Shown here piece by piece: positions 1 through 8,038 of a stretch of DNA of 15,720 nt. The notes under the pieces were generated by a model. The model was not told the origin of the DNA. It made no database searches and saw only the letters and a list, made by a program, of their open reading frames with translations. The position numbers were made by a program, and so were the translations under genes. The stretch comes from Amylibacter sp. Lineage in GTDB: Bacteria > Pseudomonadota > Alphaproteobacteria > Rhodobacterales > Rhodobacteraceae. How positions within the stretch are numbered: the stretch's first letter is position 1; every line of letters starts with the position of its first letter. The stretch covers positions 1 to 15,720 of the forward strand of contig DAOUQS010000014.1 in the NCBI GenBank assembly GCA_030625465.1, given 5' to 3'.

Positions 1-2067
1 CCGCGCGGCATCTGGATTTCGGAAATACGCGGCTATTTCGGCTATGGCGGGATGATCCATAATTTCAAGAACTACGTTCTACGGCAAGATGTGAAATATG
101 CCCAAACCTTGCGGGTGCAAACCACATATTTACTGGCAACCATTGAAGCCTATCAAAACTCGAACCCGGATCCTATTGAACAAGATGCGCTGAACCGCAT
201 TCGTAAAGTGGTTGAAGAATATTCCGGTAACATCGACAAGATCACGCTTGGCATTACGCAAGGCCACAAGCCCGCAGAGATCGACGCCATGGTGCGGGTC
301 AATGACGCGGACGCATTAAAAGCCCTTGGGTTATTGGAAAGCCATTGGCGCGATCAGCGACAGCGCAATCTATCAAACATTGTTACCGCACTTTCAGATG
401 GTGATATCTTGGTCCGCTCGCTAGCGGGCGTTATGTTTTTTCTTGCGGTACTGATCGCGTGTATCGCCATTTTGTTCTATACACTTATCGGCAGCGCGTT
501 GCGCAGCAATGCGGCACAAATCAAAGAGCTGGAAGCGCGTAAACACGCCCAGGAAGAAGAACGGAAACTGGCTTGGGTTGTACAACAAAGCCCTGCCTCT
601 ATCATGATTACCGACACCAAGGGTAAAATCGAGTTTGTTAACCGTAAGATGCTGGAAATGAGTGGTTATTCCGAACACGAGCTGCTTGGAAAATCGCCCA
701 GCATCCTGAAATCCGGACATACATCCGAAGCCGCCTATCAGGACATCTGGAAAGGGCTTCGCAAAGGCGAACCCTGGTTCGGGATATTCAAGAACCTGCG
801 CAAAGACGGCAGCCATTACTGGACTTCAACCAGCCTGCTGCCTTTGCTGGACGAAAACGGCGAGATCACCAATTACATTGGCGTTGGCGAGGATATCACC
901 GAAAAACGCCGTGTTGACGAACAAATTGCGCAAATCCAGAAAATGGAGGCGGTGGGTATTCTGGCCGGCTCGGTAGCCCATGATTTCAACAATGTGCTGA
1001 TGACGATCATTGGCAATACAGAACTGATCAAACTGGATGCCGAGGACTGGAATGCACCTGAAGATGTCCAGACATGCGTAAACCAGATTGAAATTGCATC
1101 ACGCCGGGCCCGCGCACTGATCCAGCAACTACTAACATTTGCCCGCCGGCAACCGGGACAAGCGCAACGGCTTGACCTGCACAGCGCGATCGAAGAAGCG
1201 CTGGAACTGATCCGCGTTTCCACACCGCCAACGGTGCAGATCAATTTGCATGCGAAAGATCAGGTTGTTGCAACCGATATTGATCCGACTGCTTTTTTCC
1301 AGATCATTATGAACATTTGCCATAACGCGGTCGAAGCAATTGGCGACAAGGGGGGTGTGATCAACCTGCATCTGGATCACATCGACAGCGGCAATCCCGA
1401 CGGGCTGGAAGAGTTGCCTAAAGATGCGATTGGCACCATTCGCATCCAGATCAGCGATGACGGGCCGGGTATTCCGCTGGACATACAACAAAAGGTATTC
1501 GAGCCATTTTTCTCGACGAAACCAATCGGCAAGGGCACCGGTCTTGGGCTTGCGATTGTGCACAACTGGATCGAAGAGGCCGAAGGGCAAGTGATGCTGG
1601 AAAGCTCGCGTGCCCAGGGCAGTACATTCACCTTGCTATTTCCACGATACGAAGCGCATGAAGGCAAGATCAGAACATTGGCAAAACCGCAACGCGGGCA
1701 CGAACATATCTTGCTGGTGGATGATGAAGAACAACTGCTTTACACCATCCGCAGAATGATGGCGCGACTGGGTTACCGGGTCGAGGCTTTTTCAAATCCG
1801 GCGCTGGCTTTACACGCTTTTCGCACAAATCCACAAAGTTACGATCTGGTTGTGACCGACATGATGATGCCTGAAATGTCCGGGGATGAACTGATCGTGC
1901 GCTTGCGTGAAATCCGCCCCGATCTACCGGCTATGATCATCAGCAGCTACCATACCAAAAGTAAATTCCCCGATGGGTTCGAGAATGTGCAAAAGGTCAG
2001 TAAACCGCTGAATATGGCCGGATTATCCATTGCTTTGCGCAAAACGATTGAAGGTGATCGGGAATGA
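1..2067 (+). CDS. Hybrid sensor histidine kinase with PAS and receiver domains (5' end cut by window)
   Basis: The frame is open from base 1, so the ATG at 52 is probably internal and the gene starts outside the window. Numbering from that ATG: a helical sensor segment (1-120, containing GGMIHNFKNYVLR at the window edge), one membrane helix (about 124-149), a PAS domain (about 165-288), and a histidine kinase core with phospho-acceptor His310 in SVAHDFNNVL. The ATPase domain has the N box NICHNAVEA (421-429), DDGPGIP (469-475), FEPFF (483-487) and GKGTGLGLA (493-501). A C-terminal receiver domain starts at HILLVDDEE, with phospho-acceptor Asp603 (VTDMMMPEMSG) and Lys651 (VSKPL). The kinase should autophosphorylate on His and pass phosphate to its own receiver; no DNA-binding output domain is present, so a partner regulator or phosphotransfer protein must exist elsewhere. 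The signal is unknown. It is adjacent to, but on the opposite strand from, the redox cluster, so a regulatory link is only a guess. Confidence 0.93.
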   Translation, partial: PRGIWISEIRGYFGYGGMIHNFKNYVLRQDVKYAQTLRVQTTYLLATIEAYQNSNPDPIEQDALNRIRKVVEEYSGNIDKITLGITQGHKPAEIDAMVRVNDADALKALGLLESHWRDQRQRNLSNIVTALSDGDILVRSLAGVMFFLAVLIACIAILFYTLIGSALRSNAAQIKELEARKHAQEEERKLAWVVQQSPASIMITDTKGKIEFVNRKMLEMSGYSEHELLGKSPSILKSGHTSEAAYQDIWKGLRKGEPWFGIFKNLRKDGSHYWTSTSLLPLLDENGEITNYIGVGEDITEKRRVDEQIAQIQKMEAVGILAGSVAHDFNNVLMTIIGNTELIKLDAEDWNAPEDVQTCVNQIEIASRRARALIQQLLTFARRQPGQAQRLDLHSAIEEALELIRVSTPPTVQINLHAKDQVVATDIDPTAFFQIIMNICHNAVEAIGDKGGVINLHLDHIDSGNPDGLEELPKDAIGTIRIQISDDGPGIPLDIQQKVFEPFFSTKPIGKGTGLGLAIVHNWIEEAEGQVMLESSRAQGSTFTLLFPRYEAHEGKIRTLAKPQRGHEHILLVDDEEQLLYTIRRMMARLGYRVEAFSNPALALHAFRTNPQSYDLVVTDMMMPEMSGDELIVRLREIRPDLPAMIISSYHTKSKFPDGFENVQKVSKPLNMAGLSIALRKTIEGDRE

Positions 2068-2173
2068 TTGCCATGTGTTGCAAGTTTTAACATTTAGTTG
2101 CATTTCATAACCTTTTCGAAATCCCCCTGTAACTTTATTCTGCTAACAGACCAGTATATATAAGGTGCTACAA
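2068..2173. other. Intergenic spacer, no clear terminator
   Basis: This AT-rich gap separates the histidine kinase from the nitroreductase on the same strand. I see no convincing GC-rich hairpin with a T-tract. An AT-rich stretch (TATATA, 2155-2160) lies just before the ribosome-binding site of the next gene and could be part of a promoter, but no matching -35 element is convincing. The short inverted repeat TTGC/GCAA around 2069-2083 is too weak to call. Confidence 0.4.
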
Positions 2174-2785
2174 ATGGAACCTGCCGAACACATCAACGAA
2201 ACGGAAACCACTGTGCTGGAAGCAATTCTTAGCCGGCATTCGGTATCGCCGAAACGTGTGGTCAGCCCCGGGCCTACCCCCGCGCAGATCATGCAGTTGA
2301 TGGCCGCTGCGGCAGCGGCACCCGATCACGGTAAATTGCAACCGTGGCGTTTTATCGAATTCCCCGAAACCAACCGCACCGCCCTTGCTGATGTGTTTGC
2401 CGCCGCCTTGCACGAGCGCTTGCCGAATGCGGATAATGAGGCGGTAACCCGTGCCCGTGAAAAAGCCAGCCGTGCGCCGGTTTTGCTGGGGCTGGTTTTG
2501 CGTTTACACCGGCACGTCGATGTGCCGCATGTGGATGACCAGATGGTCTCGGGCGGGGCTGCATTGCAAAATGTATTACTGGCCGTTCATGCCATGGGGT
2601 TTGGTGCCCGCGCATTAAGTGGTCAGGCGGTGCGCACGCAAAGCTTCCGCGCAGCGTTGAAACTGGCTGATGACGAGATATTCTTGTGTTTCATTGCCAT
2701 TGGCACGCCGACATCCGCGCCCAAAAGTCGTCTACGCGCGAAACCGGAGACCTTGCTGACCCGTTGGGATGGCACTTCCGGTTAG
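2174..2785 (+). CDS. Nitroreductase-family flavoprotein (YdjA-like)
   Basis: The protein is 203 residues from the ATG at 2174, typical for small FMN-dependent nitroreductase-family oxidoreductases. Family signatures are the early ILSRHSV segment (Arg plus Ser/His of the FMN phosphate region), APDHGKLQPWRF, which resembles the SP..N.QPWRF motif of YdjA-type members, and the central helix GGAALQNVLLAVHAMGFGA. It probably uses NAD(P)H to reduce a small electrophile; the substrate cannot be read from sequence. I chose ATG 2174 rather than GTG 2165 because AAGG at 2162-2165 is a well-spaced ribosome-binding site for the ATG but leaves no room for the GTG. Its 3' end overlaps the 3' end of the convergent HemY-like gene by 54 bases. 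No functional link to the minus-strand cluster is visible. Confidence 0.85.
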   Translation: MEPAEHINETETTVLEAILSRHSVSPKRVVSPGPTPAQIMQLMAAAAAAPDHGKLQPWRFIEFPETNRTALADVFAAALHERLPNADNEAVTRAREKASRAPVLLGLVLRLHRHVDVPHVDDQMVSGGAALQNVLLAVHAMGFGARALSGQAVRTQSFRAALKLADDEIFLCFIAIGTPTSAPKSRLRAKPETLLTRWDGTSG

Positions 2786-4117
2786 GGCCGCGTCCACACG
2801 CAAAGCCGTTTGCGCGGCCGCAGTCAGACAGTTCGCGACGGACACACCTTGCAGGTAATTACCCGTGATAAACAGGCCGGCATTGCGTTTGGATGTGGTT
2901 TCCAGCGTGGTGACCCGTGCGCGATGGCCAAGGGTGTATTGCGGCAAGCCAAGCATCCAGCGGCGGGTGCGATGCAAAACCGGATCACCTTTGATCCCAA
3001 GCAGTTCCGCCAATTCACCGTGGACTTGCGCGATCAATTCAACCTCTGATAGTTTCATCAGCTCGGGATTGCGCGCACCACCAGCATAAGCCGAAATAGA
3101 CACATACCCGTCAGGCGCCCGCCCCGGATACATGGTTGAACAAAACTGTGCCCCGGATATGATTTTACTGCGGTCTTTGGTGCTAAGATAGCCCAACCCG
3201 TCAAGCGGGTGTGCCACCTGTTCGCGCTTATAACCCAGAAAAACCACGTTGACCGGTGGAGCTGTAATATCACCTGCAGCGGTTGCGGCATCCGGATCAA
3301 TATCCGCCAATAAGCCTGCGGCCACATGTGGTTGGGTAGCCAGAACAACAGCGCGGGTCTGGCGGGTGCCGGCAGTGGTTTGAACCTCAAATCCATTGGC
3401 AGTTTTGCGTAATTTCAGAACCGTCACACCGGTATGAATGCGCTTACCCAGCTTAGCGGCCAGAACCTGCGGAATGCGACCAATACCATCGGTCCAAGAA
3501 TACAAATGCCGCCCCGGTTCACTGCCCTTTTTAGCCTTTAGAATACCGCGAATAATCGATCCGTGTTGTTGTTCCATATCCGCCAGACGCGCAAAAGCGC
3601 CGTTAATAGATAGCTGCTTTGCATCCCCCATGAACAGGCCAGCGGCCAGCGGATCAATGACTTTATCGGCAAACTCACGGCCAAAACGCCGCGCGGCAAA
3701 TGCGTGAATTGTTTCTTCTGAATTGTCTTTTTTACGCGACCGAAACCCTTCCAGCATCATTGACAGACGTGCTGCAGGGGACAGGTAATTCGACAAGATA
3801 AAGCCCATGGGATTTGTTGAAATGCCTGTCAATTTACCTTGATTACGCAGGTATCGGCGCCTGACGTTCGGGCCCAGATCATGTGCGCTTTCCAGCAGGC
3901 CAAGCGCATCAATTTGTTCGATTGCCTCGGGGACTGATGCGTTGAATGTGCTTGGCCCGTGTTCCATCAAAAAGCCATCGAAGCGTTCAGAAATAGCATT
4001 GCCACCAGCGGTTGCCTGGCGTTCCAAAACCTGCACATCTTGACTGCGCGCCATCAGATCGTGGGCCGTTGCCAGCCCTGACACCCCACCACCGATGACA
4101 ATCACATCATGTGTCAC
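2732..4117 (-). CDS. hemY: HemY-type FAD protoporphyrinogen oxidase
   Basis: The 461-residue product is of typical length for oxygen-dependent protoporphyrinogen IX oxidase, which removes six electrons from protoporphyrinogen IX in heme synthesis. Evidence is the N-terminal FAD Rossmann motif VIVIGGGVSGLATAHDL (5-21), the following Glu in VLERQATAGGN, the EHGPSTFNAS segment near residue 52, the central DPLAAGLFMGD segment, and the C-terminal GLFITGNYLQGVSVANC, which resembles the family's FAD-closing motif (G.Y..G....C). The start is GTG at 4117, overlapping the radical SAM stop codon (GTGA, 4 bases), which implies translational coupling. It ends the accessory run. Coupling to a NirJ/AhbD-like radical SAM gene suggests dedicated heme supply or modification for the cytochromes of this cluster. 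A related amine-oxidase-superfamily enzyme acting on another tetrapyrrole is possible. Confidence 0.85.
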   Translation of the reverse strand: MTHDVIVIGGGVSGLATAHDLMARSQDVQVLERQATAGGNAISERFDGFLMEHGPSTFNASVPEAIEQIDALGLLESAHDLGPNVRRRYLRNQGKLTGISTNPMGFILSNYLSPAARLSMMLEGFRSRKKDNSEETIHAFAARRFGREFADKVIDPLAAGLFMGDAKQLSINGAFARLADMEQQHGSIIRGILKAKKGSEPGRHLYSWTDGIGRIPQVLAAKLGKRIHTGVTVLKLRKTANGFEVQTTAGTRQTRAVVLATQPHVAAGLLADIDPDAATAAGDITAPPVNVVFLGYKREQVAHPLDGLGYLSTKDRSKIISGAQFCSTMYPGRAPDGYVSISAYAGGARNPELMKLSEVELIAQVHGELAELLGIKGDPVLHRTRRWMLGLPQYTLGHRARVTTLETTSKRNAGLFITGNYLQGVSVANCLTAAAQTALRVDAALTGSAIPTGQQGLRFRA

Positions 4118-5385
4118 TTCGGCACCCGCATGTTCTTGATAAATGCAGGGGGGCCATTGTCGCCAAAGCGGCGTTTGGCAAGCAGGGTTAGATCGGCTTT
4201 GGTAACCTTATCACGCCCTTCGCTGCGCACATAATCCTCGGCGCGGCGGCGCACCATACGGCGCACAAAACCGGGAACGCGCGCGATATGCGTTTCGGCG
4301 TCTTCATCCCATTGCAATGCCGCTGTCGCGGGCATCATCGGGGTGATAATCGCACCGCCCTGTGGCTGATAGGTACAAAGAGTGTCTTCGCCCATCATAT
4401 TGCCGGTCAACGCAAGCGGGCGCGCACGGCAACCGCCGCAGAGTTTTTGAAATTCACAAGCCCCGCAGCGCCCTTCCAGTTTTGGCGCACGCAAGGCATT
4501 CAGCACAGGGGCATTGTGCCATATCTCGCTGAATGATGTGTCCTTCACCGATCCGGCCGAATTTTCCATGAAAGGGCAAGGTGTTACATCACCGTTGGGC
4601 GTGATCCGCGCATAGCGCGTGGCCGCAATGCAGCCACCTGCATCATATCCATGCGCGGCGGTAATCGGCCATTCCGGATCCATTTCAATCGCAATCCGTT
4701 TAAAGTGCGGCGCGCATTTCGCCCGTACCATCAGGCGTTTTTCACGCCGCGCAGCAGTTGCGACATGGCGTAGAACGCGGTCATATTTTTCGGGGGAGAT
4801 GCCTGAATACTTTTCGCCCCGTCCGGTGCAAACCATGAAAAACACATTCAGCACCATCGCACCCGCATCACGGGCAAAAGCGACCATATCGTCAATTTCA
4901 TCCGCTGTTTCATCTGTTGCGGAAAAGTGTATCTGAAACGGCATTTCCGCATCTTTGCAGGCATCAATGCCTTGCATGGTTTTTACCCATGCGCCTTTGC
5001 GACCACGGAATGTATCGTGAATATCGGGGTTAAGGGAATCCACCGATATACCAACACCGGCCACACCGGATTGTTGCAGTGTTTCAATGCGTTGCGGCGT
5101 CAGGGACATCCCGTTCGTACCGACCACGACCATCAATCCCAAACCACTGGCATGTGCTGCAAGTTCGGGCAGATCACGGCGCAAGGTAGGCTCGCCGCCT
5201 GTCAGCACCACCATGGCTTCGGGGCCAACCTCGGCTATTTCGCCAAGCACGCGTTTTACGTCAGCCGTGTTCAATTCATCGGTTGCGCCCTCTTTCAAAA
5301 CCTTGGCGTCCAGATAGCAATGGTCGCAGGCAAGATTGCACCGTTCGGTCAGGTTCAGCGCGATCAGATAAGGGGCGTCTGCCAT
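4114..5385 (-). CDS. Radical SAM/SPASM protein, NirJ/AhbD-like, with C-terminal PCP_red-like module
   Basis: The radical SAM [4Fe-4S] site is CNLACDHC (Cys16, 20, 23) and LTGGEPTLRRDL (61-72) is the SAM-binding GGE motif. The C-terminal SPASM region carries Cys252, 270, 307, 310, 316, 319 and 337 (CGAC, CGGC), able to hold auxiliary clusters. This arrangement is that of NirJ (heme d1 synthesis) and AhbD (alternative heme synthesis), which act on porphyrin side chains. After the SPASM region, residues about 359-400 form a helical module (LQWDEDAETHIARVPGFVRR and following) resembling the PCP_red domain found at the C-terminus of light-independent protochlorophyllide reductase subunit ChlB/BchB. 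The same kind of module occurs in the upstream stress-protein gene. The gene starts 4 bases after that gene and overlaps the HemY-like gene by 4, so all three are probably one translation-coupled unit. Exact substrate is unknown; tetrapyrrole is the best guess. Confidence 0.86.
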   Translation of the reverse strand: MADAPYLIALNLTERCNLACDHCYLDAKVLKEGATDELNTADVKRVLGEIAEVGPEAMVVLTGGEPTLRRDLPELAAHASGLGLMVVVGTNGMSLTPQRIETLQQSGVAGVGISVDSLNPDIHDTFRGRKGAWVKTMQGIDACKDAEMPFQIHFSATDETADEIDDMVAFARDAGAMVLNVFFMVCTGRGEKYSGISPEKYDRVLRHVATAARREKRLMVRAKCAPHFKRIAIEMDPEWPITAAHGYDAGGCIAATRYARITPNGDVTPCPFMENSAGSVKDTSFSEIWHNAPVLNALRAPKLEGRCGACEFQKLCGGCRARPLALTGNMMGEDTLCTYQPQGGAIITPMMPATAALQWDEDAETHIARVPGFVRRMVRRRAEDYVRSEGRDKVTKADLTLLAKRRFGDNGPPAFIKNMRVPK

Positions 5386-5389
5386 GGGT

Positions 5390-7030
5390 TTACTCGTTAT
5401 CCACCGGGCACATGCTCATCCGTGAAGCGGCAAAGGCTTCGTCTTCGATTGTGCTGTCCACGACGGATAATCCACGATCACGGGCGAAACTTTCGATGGC
5501 GGTTTTGACCTGCCCGCGAAAGGCTTCCGGCACGCGTTGCAAGCGCGCCAATGATGCGGCCCGCCATGTGATATCATCACGAACCGCCGGCTCTAATGCG
5601 GCTTCGGCCATGAAAGGTTCGACATGCACGCATTGCACGATTTGGCTGGCGTCGCGTCGTGCCGATTTTTCCGCACGCAGACCGATGTTTTCGCGCACAG
5701 CCTCGTCGGCAATGCCGTCAAGCATCGCACGTGCATCCACCGCCCATTCCAGCCGTTCAAAACTTTGCTGCACCGCATCTTTACTACCGCCGCCACCCGG
5801 CATCATTTTCGACATAACGTCTTGCACAAAACGCGTGGTGATAAAGGTGTGACCTTCTTTTTGCGCCTGACGGATCACGCCGGTACGCGCAATGCCACGC
5901 ACAAACTCGGGGGCCCGGTTGATCATCTCGGACGCTTCATCCGACCACATGATGGTTTCTTCAGCGACCACATCCGAGGGCGGAAAATGTTCCACCTGCC
6001 CGATCCATACATGGCATGATACCATGCGCAGCAGGTTTTCAGTATTGCCGCCAATATCAAGGTGTTCATCGGCATGAACGCCGGTTTTACCGATCACCAA
6101 AAGGCTGGCGTTATGTTTCTCAACATATTTTTTGATCGCCTGATATGGTTTGCCCGCAACCAGTTCACAGACAACATCAACCCCTGCGTCTTTGGCAACA
6201 GTTTCAGCTACATTCAGATGCGCCTGATAAATCTTGGCAATGCCATCATCAATCAGTTCTTCGTGCAACTGTTCCTGCTCTTTAAAGCGGAACACTTTGC
6301 CCGCCTCTTCGTCCAGAACGGTCGAGATTTTGTTGAAGGCAACATAGTGGTAAAACGGATCATAGGCAGCCACGACATGCACTTTTGCGCCCAGCCGTTT
6401 CGCAAGATCAATCGCGGTCAAAAGCGCGCCGAACGATTTCGGCGAACCGTCCATACCCACCACAATAGGGCCGTCACCAATTGCCAAACGGCGATCTTTG
6501 GCCACGAAAACATCCATATTCGCACGGCGCACGACCCGTTCACAAACCGTCCCGATAGTAGAGCCGGCAACCGCACCCAGCCCAAGCGCGCCGATAAACA
6601 GCACATCATGTTCAGCTTTATTCATCGCCTCCAGCAGGCAGGAATAGTTTTTACCTTCAGGGGACAGCCGTTGAAACGGCACATCAGCAGCCTTAGCAAC
6701 CTCTGCCGCAGCATTGTGATAACTGTCAGAGATCAGGCCTAACCCCATGCCGATCAAATCTTCATGCACTTCGCGCTGGTGTTCCATTTCGCTTTCGCGT
6801 TGGTAGCGTTCGGGCAGGCCGCCCTCCATCTGTTTGAAACGGCGGTCGTGCAATTTGGCGGCATATGCGTGGATACCGGTGATCGTACCATCGGTTAACC
6901 GCACGGCTTGGCGCATCGCATTATTCGCGTAATCAGATTGGTCCAATGCGACTAAAATACGGGTAAGTGCCACAGGTGCTGTACCGGCAGCGTTTTCAAC
7001 GCCTTCATCTATTGCCAGGTTAACAACCAT
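5390..7030 (-). CDS. Tandem universal stress protein with PCP_red-like modules
   Basis: The 546-residue protein begins with two UspA domains (about 22-177 and 186-345). The first has LVALDQS and a GALGLGAVAGST phosphate-binding segment; the second has VVGMDGS and GKTG followed nine residues later by GGN, matching the G-x2-G-x9-G(S/T/N) nucleotide site. After the Usp part come what look like three copies of a short helical PCP_red-like module: about 361-402 (MWSDEASEMINRAPEFVRG), about 428-465 (WAVDARAMLDGIADEAVRE, the weakest) and about 488-522 (ITWRAASLARLQRVPEAFRG). The start has a good AGGGGA ribosome-binding site six bases upstream. The protein has no signal peptide and should be cytoplasmic. 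It sits between the NirV-like gene and the radical SAM gene, and shares its module with the latter, suggesting a common partner or tetrapyrrole/cofactor substrate. The function is not established. Confidence 0.85.
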   Translation of the reverse strand: MVVNLAIDEGVENAAGTAPVALTRILVALDQSDYANNAMRQAVRLTDGTITGIHAYAAKLHDRRFKQMEGGLPERYQRESEMEHQREVHEDLIGMGLGLISDSYHNAAAEVAKAADVPFQRLSPEGKNYSCLLEAMNKAEHDVLFIGALGLGAVAGSTIGTVCERVVRRANMDVFVAKDRRLAIGDGPIVVGMDGSPKSFGALLTAIDLAKRLGAKVHVVAAYDPFYHYVAFNKISTVLDEEAGKVFRFKEQEQLHEELIDDGIAKIYQAHLNVAETVAKDAGVDVVCELVAGKPYQAIKKYVEKHNASLLVIGKTGVHADEHLDIGGNTENLLRMVSCHVWIGQVEHFPPSDVVAEETIMWSDEASEMINRAPEFVRGIARTGVIRQAQKEGHTFITTRFVQDVMSKMMPGGGGSKDAVQQSFERLEWAVDARAMLDGIADEAVRENIGLRAEKSARRDASQIVQCVHVEPFMAEAALEPAVRDDITWRAASLARLQRVPEAFRGQVKTAIESFARDRGLSVVDSTIEDEAFAASRMSMCPVDNE

Positions 7031-7041
7031 TTCTATCCCCT

Positions 7042-7902
7042 TCAGTTATCTTTTGCGCACCGGAATCCAACGAATTCGGCATAGGAGTTTGTGTAATCCC
7101 ACATTCTGTTGCTTGCAACAGTCATATGCGGCCGACCGTTCCAACTGTTGCCTTTGATATAGGCGCAAGGTTCGCTGGGCGTGTCTTGTTTCAAGCTTGT
7201 ATTGTCATGTTCAGGGGATTTGCAAAGCTCAGGCACCACCCCCCCGTTTGCCGCTGTCAGTTCCGCTATCATCGCACGCATTTGCGGCGTGGCTTTGCGG
7301 TCAATAAGTGTATTATCACGGCAAACGCCCGCACGCGCAGTCCGCGTATCTGACACCCATTCGGAAACATTTCCCGCCATGCCCCGCACGCCGTAGGGGC
7401 TGATATCAGTTTCAAAGCTGTTCACGGGAACAGGCAAACTACCCGTCAGATGGGCCAGTTTCAAATCCATCGTATTGCCCCAGGGATATTCCTGCCCGTC
7501 AATCCCACGCGCAGCTTTTTCCCATTCCAGTTCGGTCGGCAAACGCTTGCCTGCCCAAGAACAATAGGCGCCTGCATCACTGTGTAAAACACCCGTTACG
7601 GGTTGATCGACGGCATTGAACTCTGCGTCATCGTGAAATGCGGCGGGGGCGTGACCTGTATCGGCAACAAAGGCGTTATACGCTTTATTTGTAACTTCAA
7701 ACCGGTCGATTTGAAAGGCACCAACATCGTAAGGCATAGGCCCGTAAAGACCAGTGTAATACACATATCCCAACACGGCAGGGCCTGCGGGGATCTGGAC
7801 CATGTCCCCGGATGTTTTGGGGGCAAAGAATGCAAATGCCCCTGCCCCGAATACCAATACACCCAGTGTTATGGCTGCGGCGGATTTTAACTGAATAGCC
7901 AA
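7042..7902 (-). CDS. NirV-like SUMF1/formylglycine-generating-enzyme-family protein, probably non-catalytic
   Basis: The 286-residue protein has an N-terminal hydrophobic segment (about 8-27, ITLGVLVFGAGAFAFF) that should anchor or export it, then a SUMF1 fold: IDRFEVTNKAYNAFV (65-79), CSWAGKRLPTELEWEKAAR (114-132), YPWGN, GMAGNVSEWVSD (174-185) and GFRCA near the C-terminus. The start is TTG at 7902, preceded by GGTGGGATA and overlapping the end of the 35-residue peptide gene by 16 bases; the first in-frame ATG (codon 34) would lose the hydrophobic segment. Formylglycine-generating enzymes carry two catalytic cysteines between the GGSW-like and GFRC motifs. Here that stretch (GNSWNGRPHMTVASNRM) has none, so it is unlikely to make formylglycine. 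NirV proteins of copper nitrite reductase clusters are a comparable non-classical branch. A structural or maturation role for the neighbouring periplasmic redox proteins is inferred. Confidence 0.85.
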   Translation of the reverse strand: MAIQLKSAAAITLGVLVFGAGAFAFFAPKTSGDMVQIPAGPAVLGYVYYTGLYGPMPYDVGAFQIDRFEVTNKAYNAFVADTGHAPAAFHDDAEFNAVDQPVTGVLHSDAGAYCSWAGKRLPTELEWEKAARGIDGQEYPWGNTMDLKLAHLTGSLPVPVNSFETDISPYGVRGMAGNVSEWVSDTRTARAGVCRDNTLIDRKATPQMRAMIAELTAANGGVVPELCKSPEHDNTSLKQDTPSEPCAYIKGNSWNGRPHMTVASNRMWDYTNSYAEFVGFRCAKDN

Positions 7903-7994
7903 TATCCCACCAACAATAGTACTACAGCCACATTAACCAAAGCGCCGGCCAGCACAAAAACATCAAAAGTATTTATCTTACGTTTTTTTACCAT
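7887..7994 (-). CDS. Small single-pass membrane peptide, 35 residues
   Basis: An ATG at 7994 opens a 35-codon frame ending in TAA at 7887-7889. It has an AGGAG ribosome-binding site nine bases upstream. The peptide starts MVKKRKINTFDVFVLAG and continues as a hydrophobic helix (about residues 11-33, including VNVAVVLLLVGYW) with a basic N-terminus, so an N-in membrane orientation is expected. It overlaps the TTG start of the NirV-like gene by 16 bases, consistent with translational coupling, and begins 44 bases after the cupredoxin-like gene. I do not recognise the family. It could be a small subunit or anchor for a cluster protein. The strong ribosome-binding site, the well-formed helix and its position in the operon argue that it is a real gene. 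Confidence 0.68.
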   Translation of the reverse strand: MVKKRKINTFDVFVLAGALVNVAVVLLLVGYWLFS

Positions 7995-8038
7995 TAGCCG
8001 GCGCTCCTGTTTTCAATTTAAAGCGTTTGCACTTACGT

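Noticed and set aside
2069..2083. FNR- or Crp-like site between histidine kinase and nitroreductase
   Set aside because: TTGCCATGTGTTGCAA is palindromic only in its outer four bases and does not match the FNR core.
7042..7902. Active formylglycine-generating enzyme
   Set aside because: The catalytic cysteine segment lacks cysteine and there is no sulfatase gene nearby.
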